DNA of 64,000 nucleotides from positions 19,406,001 through 19,470,000 of the forward strand of contig CP075492.1 of the NCBI GenBank assembly GCA_021613535.1. Reading direction: 5' to 3'. Positions 54,517 through 64,000 of this stretch are shown piece by piece. This DNA comes from Adineta vaga (taxonomy: Eukaryota; Rotifera). Within the stretch, counting starts at the first letter, position 1; every line of letters starts with the position of its first letter. Made by a program: the position numbers and the translations under genes. The notes beneath the pieces are model-generated. The model saw only the letters and a list, made by a program, of their open reading frames with translations, searched no databases and had not been told where the DNA came from.

Positions 54517-57500
54517 ATCCGTTAGTTCAGCATCTAGTTTTATATTTCAATACTAACACAATGCACGTTTGTTGGTATAGATGAAATATTTTCATATGAC
54601 CAACTCTTTGATTACACTCAAAACGATTTTCAATAAAGTATTCATACAAGAGCAAAGATGTGCTATATTTGAATTTTAAGGAATGTTTATGAGCAAATCA
54701 AACATATACTTTAACATGTTGTCAAATAGTAAATCTTGTGTCAAAGTTTTAATCAATTTAGCTGTGTTGCACAAAGCTGCATGGAAACCAAAACGTTAAT
54801 TGTTTATTTACAAAGTATGTTCATCGTACCAGACAGAGTTGTATCCATCAAATGACTATCAAATTTGCACAATTCAACGAAGAATTTGACTTAACCATCT
54901 CAACTATCCGTTGTAATCACTCAAAAAAAAGTAACCTTCGTCATGCTCGTTCACTTCAGCCTCGACTGTAGAAAAGAGAGTCTTTATTTCTACGCAATCT
55001 GTCTTTCTAGGAAGAAAAGGAATATGAGTTCCAGTGTGGGTGAATATAAAACTTAAAAATTCGACCCACACCCTCAAACTATTGACAACCATAGACCCAA
55101 AATCGAATCTATCGATAGTCCTGTATCATACCAGGACCCAAAGGTGCTCCCACAGTATAGTTCAGTTGTGACTTTTGACCTAACACAAACCTACAAACAA
55201 ACTAAAACTTTTTTTTTCATGCCATCCTTTCTACAGCCGAGGGAATTTGTCTCCATATAACATTGTTCACTTTCCTAACAGACAACTATTCTGTTATTCA
55301 AATATTTAACTGTTCAGTTATTTCAGTTACAATCCTTCCGCAGTCTCCGCTCATCCTCACACATAAGATACCTCACCCACATTCTCGAGACAACTCTCGA
55401 GCAATTTATTTTCTATTTAATGCAATCAAATAGTGATGAAAAACAAATACGGTAAGTACAGTGAAGACTAAAATATTACTAAAAAAAAATTATTATTTGT
55501 ATGCAAGGCAATTTATTTCGACAAAACATATCATATTTCCTCGTACAAGAAGTTATCAGCATATATTAACGCTTCATGCATGCATTTTAATTGAAATCTA
55601 TTGCAAATGATTTAAGCTTAAATTCCTCGAAACATCTAAGCTATGTACAAATGAAAGGATCGTCATAAGATTAAATCACAGAAGAATCTACAACATTTAA
55701 TACAAGTCTTAAAAAGCTTGAATGTGTCATAAACAAAATAAGAGGTTTATTCGACAAAAAGAATATGTTTGACTGTATAATTTGAATTTAGTTTAAGTCA
55801 GATTGTCATGAGGAGACTGTATCTTAAAACTTTTACACACAGCTTTAGGTAGAAAATAAGTTCAATACAACACAACAGGCAAAGACTAACTAGAACTTTA
55901 AAAAAATCCATTTTTCAATTCACGAGGAAGTCCGCCAATTGTCAAATTGCTTTCGAGTCAGGAGTACCTGCATAATGTAAGTCCTAATGAGTTATGGATA
56001 CTCTGAAAAGAGTTCTGGTCGCTAGGTTATTACTGTTAAAATACTACATTTTTGTTATATGAAGCACGATGTCGTGGTGTCCCTCAGAAACACCAGAAAA
56101 ACTAAGTTTCGAATTTTGATTATGAAATTGATACAGAAGCAGACCTAAGTGAGATCATTTTATGGTGAAAGTTGCAGATTTTTTATTTGTTCCTGTTCTG
56201 ATCTAAAAGCATTAGAATCTATCGGGAGTATATGAATGATGTAAGAAACATGCTTTTTAGCCGTATTTTAGGATAGAACCAACCAAAAGATTCGAAAGCG
56301 ATTTGACAGTTGGGAACCATCCATCGTTCGTTTAATAGAGTAAGAACAAGGAAGAAATGTATGTTTAGTATTTTTTGTTTTTATCCCTTTAAAAAATAAT
56401 CATTTTTTAACCGGTTGGTGCTTGGGCTGAGTCTCACCATGCCGTAGCCTGATTACGCCACGACATACCCAACAACACAATAATCGCATCAATTGATAAC
56501 ATTTTCTGATGCTTTAAACGATTCACCACTGCGCGTGCAATTAAAATAACTCGACAAAATCCTTTCTTCACCATACTTCATCTGTGTTGATGAAACTTTT
56601 TTTTTCTTCCTTCTTCACTGTTTTTTACGATACACGTGTAGTCTTCTCCTTCAGTATTTGATGACGTCAGTTTAAACTCTAAAACAAATTGGTGCTTGAC
56701 CGAGCCAGAGAGGTCTTCCAATGCTTGCATAGAACGATTTATAGTTCAGCAAAATAAAAAACATTTCGCGGTTAATATACTGAACGTTTTTAAGTTCAGG
56801 AGAGTCCAGAAAGTTCGGCACATGTCAAAGAAAACCATCGGAAGGTTTCGCATGTATCGTGAAAAACTATTGCTAGTTTTGTAATATGTCAACGAAACCA
56901 TGAGATATTAAAGGTTCAGTACATTCCATACGAAACCTTTTATGGCTCTGATTATTACTATGTAGGTTTTAGTAGTGTCACATATCCCGCAGATCGGGGA
57001 TGCACCCTCATTTCTCTCAGGACACGGGTTGGTCTCCAGTGGGATATGCAGTTATTTCCCTCGGAATACGCACCCTTCTTTCAGTCGTGGGGGCAATACA
57101 CCCTTTTTATTTAGAGTGTGGCTCTTGCTATCGCCCGACGTCCCAGTTTGAATAGTGCGTCAGACGTGAGTGTGTGAGGAAAACTCCGACAATAACATGT
57201 GGCAGATGTATTCCGAAATTGTTTCTTACAATACCCTTACGATGGTCAGTAAGATCAGATTTTTTGCCGAACTGAAAATACGATGAATACAAATAAGGTT
57301 TCGTAGCTATGGAGTAGTACGAAACGTTATTCCAGATGGATTTAGAAGATTCAGTAGGGAACCATTTTTGATTTGGGAAAAATCCTTTTTTTTTACAGTG
57401 TATGAGTCATTGGTGAATATGTGGTAAAAAGAACATCCAGAAGAAGAAGAAAAGAAATGGTTTTATCGACAAAGAAATATGATGATGCAATAATTGTGTT

Positions 57501-57576
57501 GGAATATTTCAAGCGAATAAGTATTGATGAATCACTCATGATATCGAACGTGATCATCCAGCAAATGGCAGAACCT
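54517..57576. other. Intergenic, no gene supported
   Basis: A/T-rich, with a telomere-like palindrome (55033), one copy of a dispersed repeat end near 56410-56465, a small ATATCCC/GGGATAT inverted pair (56993-57042), and an orphan MITE right end at 57388-57403. Open frames are short and motif-free. Confidence 0.5.
55033..55077. repeat. Telomere-like palindrome
   Basis: AGTGTGGGTGAA faces TTCGACCCACACCCTCAA across about 20 bp; it carries the CTCAA terminus. Confidence 0.7.
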
Positions 57577-57779
57577 GTTAGAACCTCGTAGAATCCGTTA
57601 GACCCTGTTAGAACCTCGTAGAACCCGTTAGACCCTGTTAGAACCTCGTAGAATCTGTCAGAACCCAATAGAACCCGTTAAACCCAATAGAACCTGTTAG
57701 AAACTCGTAGAACCCTATGCAACCCGGTAGAACCTGCTAGAGCTCGGTAGAACCTGTTAGAGCCCGGTAGAACCTGTCG
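57577..57779. repeat. Decamer minisatellite (GTTAGAACCT type)
   Basis: About 20 units of roughly 10 bp (GTTAGAACCT, CGTAGAACCC, GGTAGAACCT). The first part forms a 30-bp higher-order repeat present nearly three times before the array degenerates rightwards. The open frame on the minus strand through it (repeating GFYEVLTGSN) is a by-product. Confidence 0.85.
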
Positions 57780-58591
57780 GTGTGGACCTGGGCGTTGGGT
57801 GAAACCTTGGGTGTTGGGCGAAATTAGGGGGACGAGGGTATGGAGCTACGTTTGGTATGTGGGTGATAATGTGTGAAAATGCATTGGAATAGCATGAGTG
57901 TGAATGTAAATGTGTGAAAGTGGGTGATATAGGACGGGGTGGGTGAGAAAAAGATTTGAATCGTTTCCTCGTATATAAAGTTGCTAGACCAATTCGGCTC
58001 ACTACTGGCAGACGCAGAAAATACTTGTCTTTCACAGTATATGGTAAAGTGAGTCTACACGACGAGCGTTATTTGTTTTTCTTTCGTTCTGACTCAAAAC
58101 AGACGGTATGTGCGTTCGAAACGAAAACATCATTTCTTTGAGTGACGGTAAGAATTTTTTTGTCATCTGAAGTGAGCGAAAGTGTTGTTCCTTAGTTCAT
58201 ACTATACCTATTATTCATCCATTTAAATCACTAATAAAAATACGGTAACCAATTTTAGGTTTCAGATCATAGTTCAAATATTTTCCAGAATGTTCCCAAA
58301 TTTTTCAGAGTTTTTCCCCAGATGCTGTTTGTTTGGTTTCAAAGGTTAAAGCTCAGAGATTGATATTTATAGATTAGTGATTAAAATTACCCCAGTTCTA
58401 AAAGGAGATAAGAGAACAATAGTTGGAAACCGGGAAAGTATGGGCTTCAATTGGATTGATTCATTTTTTTTGTATATAAATGAGCGGCATTTCCCTCGGC
58501 TGAGACGTGTGGCTCACTTGCTACGACCGAGTTTTTTCCCCAGTGTTATTACATAAGCAATTCGAAGAGCATTGCATCATTTCCTTCGTGG

Positions 58592-58818
58592 TATAAAAAG
58601 GAATATTATGATTCACGATCATTCTTTCATTTCATTCAATTTCAAACGACAAGATTCAAAGGTAAAGAACACAATAAATTCTTATCTTGTTCTTCAGGAT
58701 GAAAAACTTTTTTCCAAGGGATTTTACCAGTGACGTAAACTGGAAAATATCATTTTGCGGCAAAATAGTCTTAAAATGGATGACTAATTTGTTACAAAAA
58801 GAAAAATACATATAAACT
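58592..58818 (+). other. Promoter-like site and 39-codon ORF (very uncertain)
   Basis: TATAAAAAGG at about 58592, a possible 5'-leader intron, then the ATG at 58699 with MKNFFPRDFTSDVNWKIS and a stop near 58816. The layout resembles a small gene, but there is no homology clue and no signal peptide. Confidence 0.2.
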
Positions 58819-58871
58819 ATATAAGCAATGCTATGTGCAGCAGTATTGATACCACAGCGGTTAAGGCGGTT

Positions 58872-58946
58872 TAGGGTGAGGGTATCTTTTATTCAATTCA
58901 CCTTCGCTCTCACCTAAGCCCACAACCAAGCATACCGTCACCCTCA
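58872..58946. repeat. Telomere-like palindrome, degenerate
   Basis: TTAGGGTGAGGGTATC faces a C-rich half (CTCTCACC, CCCACAACC, GTCACCCTCAG). Confidence 0.55.
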
Positions 58947-59605
58947 GCATAGTTCCTAGTTGTAAATTTGTTATCAGTTGCCGCCAAATATTTTCTTGAT
59001 TAATCAGACTCGTCTAGTATACGGATAAGGTAAGCGACGTGAAGAGTTTTACTTTTTTATGATAGCTTTTTTATTCCTATAAGAGAAAATAAAATTCTTG
59101 AAGTATGTCACCTTTTCATCATCAAGTTTATTCGCCACTGAATAGACGACGACGCACTTTTTGCGTCGCATCTAATACGTATGCTTTTGGATAAAGTGTG
59201 TAAACCGTGGAATAATACTTACGGAAGAAACAGCACCCGACCAAGGGACGATATAATGATAGTAGCGGCGTAACTAGGAATCGCTGGGTGGGTGACTCTA
59301 TGGTCTTTTTGAATTCTTTCTGAATTCAAAATCACAAACCATAAGCATTTTTTTCCACACAACCCTGGGTATACAGGTCTAAAACAAACAATTGATTCTG
59401 TTTAATGACCGACAGTCATTGTTATATATCCAGATGGTGCAACACACAATTGTTCACATTACTTTTCACGATTCTTATCATTTCACTTGACCATGACCAG
59501 ACATAAATCCAGTACTGTGTTCATAGACTCACCTTAATTCATCACTAGTGATGAAAAATGTGTATACCCAGTTAGATACTTTCACCTTAATCAATTTGAG
59601 AGACT

Positions 59606-59871
59606 CAGGGTCTAAGGGTCTAAAGGGTCTAAAGGGTATAAGGGTCTAAAGGGTATAAGGGTATAAGGGTCTAAGGGTCTAAAGGGTCTAAAGGGTATAA
59701 GGGTCTAAAGGGTATAAGGGTCTAAAGGGTATAAGGGTATAAGGGTATAAGGGTCTAAAGGGTATAAGGGTATAAGGGTATAAGGGTCTGAAGGCTCTAA
59801 GGGTCTAAGGGTCTAAGGGTCTAAAGGTATAAGACCCTTACATCCTTAGACCCTTAGACGCTTTAGACCCA
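59606..59871. repeat. G-rich minisatellite (AAGGGTCTA / AAGGGTATA)
   Basis: About 28 units of 8-9 bp of the form AAGGGTCTA or AAGGGTATA on the plus strand. They end in an inverted segment (GACCCTTACATCCTTAGACC onwards) that can fold back on the array. Runs of GGG every 8-9 bp give G-quadruplex potential. The unit resembles, but is not, the common animal telomere word TTAGGG. No gene. Confidence 0.9.
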
Positions 59872-60571
59872 AAGATATGACGACTTCCGAAGTTATGAAG
59901 GACGAAGGTATGCAGGTGTATATGTATATAATTATGAAGATTCGAAGACTCATGATTTCAGTCGGAAATTATATCTGTTTCTTCTTTTCTTAATTCAGAA
60001 AGAATTCAAATAGACTATTGTATGGGGTGGGTGGGCACTGCTCTACCTGTTTTTGAAAGACGAACGAAGAATAATCGAATCGAACCACGTTTGGATCTAA
60101 TTTTCGGAGGTTTCTGCAGTATATTAAGAATTTTTTCGCAAAGGTCTGAGAAGTTTTCAAAGATTTTTCAGACGTTGGAAGAGTATTATACAAAAATATG
60201 TCAGAATTGTCCATAAACTGGCGAGCAATAAAAGGACATTCTCAAAAATTTGCGGTGTTTTCACTCCAACAGTCCCTCATGGGACACCCTCGAGATCACT
60301 TTGAGGATCGTAAGGAAAAAAATAGTCGATTGAACGAAATTTAGCAATTATTATCGTTCTAGTAATTGTTGCTCTATTCCAAACGACAAATCATGTTCGA
60401 AAATGTATTCCATCCATCGATCAATGAAATATCGTTATAAAAAAATTTGCTTTTTCAGAAATTATCGATGAGTGGGCTGAGCCTACTCATGCCCTATCTT
60501 GTTTACGCCACTAAGTGATAGTCTTTACATTATAGAACTAATATTGTAGATAATCTGCATTTTCTGCCATT
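59872..60571. other. Intergenic upstream of the transporter
   Basis: Contains a GGGGTGGGTGGG word at 60023 and a dispersed repeat end at 60467-60515 (see findings). The region just before 60572 is presumably the transporter promoter. Confidence 0.45.
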
Positions 60572-62175
60572 ATGTCCAAAACGCAGTCTGGCCTCTGTGG
60601 CATTGACGAAAAAATTTGGAAATTCGTTGTCCTCTTTGCATCTTTTTACATCAACTTCAGCGTGGATGGTTATAACTTTGTATTTGGTTACTTGAAGTTA
60701 GAAATCGAAAAACAATACCCACATATTGGAAAACAATGGATTGCACTCATCGGCTCGCTAGTGCCTGGCCTGTATTGTATACTATGTATGTTTTTTCGAT
60801 AGTTAATTTATCTATTCTTATCTATTTTCTATAATAATTAAAGCGCCGCTTGCACCAAAAATTGCAGACAAAATTGGCATGCGACTCACGATAATTATTG
60901 CCGCTGGATTGCAACTTTCAGGCTTTGCATTAGCTTTTTTTAATCCATTTAAATCGAATTATTATGCTGATTTGCTAGCTTTGGGAGTCTTTCAAGGTAT
61001 GTCATTTATTCTTTGTAATTTTGTTATCTGAATATGTAGTGCATCGTATACCATATATTATATATTATATATTTTATAGGAGTGGGATCTGCTCTACTCC
61101 TGACGAATTCAATATCTAGTATTACCAATCGGTTTGAAAAGAAAGGAAAAGCACTGGCTACGGGTTTAGTAACGGCCGGTTCACCTTTTGGTGCAATTTT
61201 CTACGGTTCTCTATTCAAAACATTTCTAGAGGCAACTTCTTTCGGTTGGCGTGGAACGTTAATATTTTTTGCTGGGCTTGCTGCAATGAACATTTTGTGC
61301 GGAATAGTTTTTACCCCTCCTCCAGCAGAAGAATCTAAGCAAATTGAACCCAAATTATGGAACTATAGGTTCTTTGGACTTTTGATTATGACTTCGTTAT
61401 TTATTACGGGCTATTATGTTACACCTTTACTCATACCCGGTCAGGCACGTAACCCCAAATACGGCGTTTCTGAAGGTGTTGCGAACAACATAATATTAGT
61501 CTGGGGCATTTCCAATGGTATTGGCCGCATTTTAGTAGGCTTCATGTCAGACATAAGCTACAACTTAGATCATAAGAAACCATATTTGACATCATTCACA
61601 ATCATCACACTTTGTACAATTATTTGTGCTGCGGCAATGTTTGTTTTTCCGCATGTCATGATCTACGGCAATGTGTCATTCCTTTTACTTCAAATAGTGT
61701 ATGGGTTTTTTGTGGGTAAGCAAAACACATTTTTATAATCTAATAGCTACATAGTCATGTAATAATAGCTGGTGGCATAAGTCTTCGATCTGTCATCTTA
61801 AAAGAGCTGATTCCTGGAAGTGTCTCGAATCCTCTAGCTTGGATGTACTTTAGCGATGGTCTCTTTGTTGTTATAGGATTTTGTTTATCTGGTAAGTTTT
61901 CTCATTAATTGTAAATATTACCTATAATCGACGTTTTCATATTCTTGTGATTAACAGCTTATGTCGACACAATTGCTCCAGTCTGGGCATACAGCTTTGC
62001 TGGTATCTGTTTTGCTTCAGCCGTGGTGTTCATGTTTACACTTCTATCACGGTACTTAGCAGCATATGATAGAATTCGTCGCGACAAAACTAGAAATCAA
62101 GCTGAAGAGGAAGCTAACAAACATGAGATCAAAGAATTGTTAGAACGTCAGAATGTCGATGCTACTACGGCCTAA
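60572..62175 (+). CDS. MFS monocarboxylate-type transporter, five exons
   Basis: Exons 60572-60785, 60844-60996, 61080-61715, 61769-61891 and 61958-62175 join with GT-AG borders and constant phase into 448 codons including stop. The protein has about 12 hydrophobic segments. SVDGYNFVFGYLKLEI lies in TM1. PLAPKIADKIGMR between TM2 and TM3 is the MFS loop signature region, followed by GVFQGVGSALLLTNSISS and GKALATGLVTAGSPFGAIFY. The long loop after TM6 (TPPPAEESKQIEP) and the second-half motif GRILVGFMSDIS are typical. The family is closest to SLC16/monocarboxylate or oxalate-formate-type MFS porters at the plasma membrane; the substrate cannot be read from the sequence. The C-terminal tail is Glu/Lys-rich. 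It appears intact. Confidence 0.85.
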
Positions 62176-63873
62176 CTCTTTATCACTATAACACTTGGAC
62201 ATATACCGTTATCACTCATATTCAATTTAAATTTATGATACCTATTCCCACTATTTTCCATTTAGCCTTAATTAACTTATCCTAGACAGAAACTACCTAT
62301 AATACATATTGTGATCTATGTAATAAAATTGATCTATATAATGGAGATATAAACCAACTTGCTAATTTCAACGCTTGCTTTTTTAGCAATCGATCTTTGA
62401 TATCTAAACTACTTGAAATACTATGCATAATCTGTTTTTAATTGAGAATGAATATGAAGTTTAGCTTTGCCGACGCATTTCATGGTATTTATTAAAGTAA
62501 TGTAACACACATCAGGGCTCTACGCAAGAGGAAAACAGCTGATTATGAATTCGCTAACCATCCTAATCACCCAATGGGCAAACTTCGCTGTGTTGAAAAA
62601 AAACGAAAGAAGGTCCAATATGTCGTGTTGTCTCTTTCATCGTAGTACACTATCAAAAAATACGAAACAGGAGCAGTGCTGCCATCTCTTCTGCTTTTTA
62701 AGAGTAGGCGTCTGAGAAAACCTGATGAGATATGATATCGACGATGGTAGCATCTTTCAGATTTCGATGATTCTTTTATATGTTATAGGAAGTAGTGAAG
62801 TTAGTGTTACCTGAAATGTTCAGCTCAATCGGATCACTCCTGTATATTATAGAAAAATTTGAAACACAAACAGGTTTTTCTGTATTTTTCATTGCCGGCT
62901 TTTTTTATTTTTCTCGATTTTTCAGAGATTTTTGCGGAATATCCTTGAATAAAGGTGGCCTGTAAATGCGAGTTCCTTCAAAAGCTTTAGTCAATCGAGA
63001 AAAATCCATGAAATATCAATGATAAGATCAACTTTTTTTGTTTTAACACGTTTTTTGACCAAAATGTCGACCCATCCTATTTTCTGCGTCAACAAGCGCG
63101 TGCTCTAATATTTTTATCAGTGATAGAGGACCTCAAGGTCAAGTACAAAGAATGCTCAAAAGTTGTCACTCTTCAAAAACGAAGAAGATTTTGCAAAATC
63201 TTGACATACCATACATATCCAATAAAACGCTCATTTTTTATGATTTTGTCAGTTTTATTTATTATTTACAATCATTATCAACGATTGATCATAAAAATGT
63301 TTTTTTTATTCGTCTAGTACTGTTCTTTCTAAATTGAATCGGTTTGGAACTTCGTATATTATTTTTGTATTGTAAGAAGACATTGAAGTTACTTGCCAAA
63401 ATCTTCACGGAATTGTTGAAATTGAAGAGAATTCCTTTGATATTGTTCGAAGCACTGTCATGTTGTCATTCCAGTGGTCGCTTTTTACACTTCTTATAAC
63501 CTCTGTTATATCTAAATATGTTCACTTGAATCACGATTCTTTCTGATATCATCCCTCGTTCTATAAATTTTTTTCTTTTCATTCTGTGTATTTCTCTATA
63601 CATACGATACATGTCATTTTTGGTATTTACTATTGAATACTTCAGCTCCTTATGAATACATATATAAAGTAACTTGTAGTAACAAAATAGTGTAAAACTC
63701 TATTACTACATTTCAAACGAGATAAACCAAAGCGACATAAATAGCTATCGGCAATCAGCTATTATTAAAACATATCAGGAAAGTTTATATTTCACTCTTT
63801 TATTGCATTATAATTTTATTTCACCGTAACATCTTATTTATCTACTGATTATCTTTTTACAAACATTAGTATT
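62176..63873. other. Intergenic, no gene supported
   Basis: A/T-rich; frames here are short, overlapping and motif-free. Confidence 0.5.
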
Positions 63874-64000
63874 ATGTCAATGGAAAAACAGTATTCAAGT
63901 TGTGTTTTTTATGAAAAACAAAAATGCAAGTCGTACTTACGTCAAAAAGGTAAAATTCATCTAGATCTATTTAAATTATCAATGCTCAATGAAGACATTC
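63874..64000 (+). CDS. Possible gene start running off the window
   Basis: An ATG at 63874 opens 42 codons (MSMEKQYSSCVFYEKQKCKS onwards, then KIHLDLFKLSMLNEDI) without a stop to the edge. The preceding 60 bp are T/A-rich. No motif is recognised. It may be the first exon of a gene to the right or chance. Confidence 0.3.
   Translation, partial: MSMEKQYSSCVFYEKQKCKSYLRQKGKIHLDLFKLSMLNEDI

Larger units (their letters stand above)
57780..59605. other. Intergenic with promoter-like sites
   Basis: Contains G-rich degenerate telomere-like DNA at 57780-57950, three TATA-like sites (near 57971, 58470 and 58592) and a telomere-like palindrome at 58872. Following the TATA at 58592, a donor/acceptor-like pair (TTCAAAG|GTAAAG, TTCTTCAG|GATG) precedes a 39-codon ATG frame at 58699. 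This is too short to call a gene with confidence. Confidence 0.45.

Noticed and set aside
57393-57668. Frame with repeating GFYEVLTGSN on the minus strand
   Set aside because: By-product of the 30-bp minisatellite.
63120-63337. Two overlapping plus-strand frames
   Set aside because: Short, A/T-rich, mutually overlapping and without motif.

Overview
This window looks like an accessory, probably subtelomeric or gene-poor, segment of an animal nuclear genome. I infer a bdelloid rotifer (Adineta/Rotaria type). The grounds are: AT-rich DNA; spliced genes with very short (about 55-65 nt) GT-AG introns; the mix of families (ADP-ribosyltransferase plus TPR, NHL-repeat, F-box-like/LRR, FMRFamide-type GPCR relics, TPR-patatin); intronless genes that look bacterial; many decayed DNA transposons; and dozens of short tracts resembling the bdelloid telomere hexamer TGTGGG. 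No database search was possible, so the taxonomic call is inference.

Layout. 1-6.3 kb: no intact gene in the first 3 kb (G-rich degenerate DNA, a 39-bp tandem repeat), then a small secreted PAN/apple-like protein (minus), a MITE-like inverted repeat and a decayed DEDDy 3'-5' exonuclease-like gene (minus). 6.8-8.7 kb: intact F-box-like/LRR gene. 9.5-12 kb: a secreted low-complexity gene with tandemly duplicated 54-nt exons, plus a stray paralogous terminal exon. 13.5-14.3 kb: TPR and LRR relics. 14.4-21.1 kb: a giant minus-strand gene joining ankyrin repeats, a DEAH-type helicase, a nucleotidyltransferase-like module and a PARP-type ADP-ribosyltransferase, apparently with one frameshift. 22.9-24.8 kb: a two-TM protein, a GPCR stub and a voltage-gated proton channel relic. 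26.2-28.2 kb: intact TPR-patatin phospholipase. 29.0 kb: tRNA-Thr(AGT). 30-32 kb: F-box relics and a four-exon RING-like zinc-finger gene. 32.6-37.4 kb: a TPR gene and a multi-exon ADP-ribosyltransferase-TPR gene. 39.7-41.6 kb: NHL and F-box pseudogenes. 42.2-43.0 kb: a secreted Cys-containing protein with a frameshift. 44.9-47.2 kb: an intronless ATP-grasp ligase/threonine-aldolase fusion, likely acquired horizontally. 47.5-54.5 kb: transposon graveyard (MITEs, Harbinger-like, ISXO2/Merlin-like, Tc1/mariner with TIRs). 57.5-59.9 kb: minisatellites. 60.6-62.2 kb: a five-exon MFS monocarboxylate-type transporter. The right edge may hold the start of another ORF.

The recurring theme is about twenty short palindromes with a TGTGGG-like G-rich left arm and a CCCACA-like right arm, often ending in TTGAG/CTCAA. 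Their polarity is always that of two telomere ends fused head to head. Several gene fragments (GPCR, F-box, LRR) stop exactly at one of them, and one intact gene takes its stop codon from one. These palindromes and the ankyrin-helicase-nucleotidyltransferase-PARP fusion are the two strongest candidates for something undescribed. The ATP-grasp/threonine-aldolase fusion comes next.

No operons or bacterial-style regulation are seen. ADP-ribosylation is a shared theme of two unrelated large genes (PARP-type at 14-21 kb, R-S-E type at 35-37 kb), and TPR repeats occur in three loci. I see no direct evidence that these act together.
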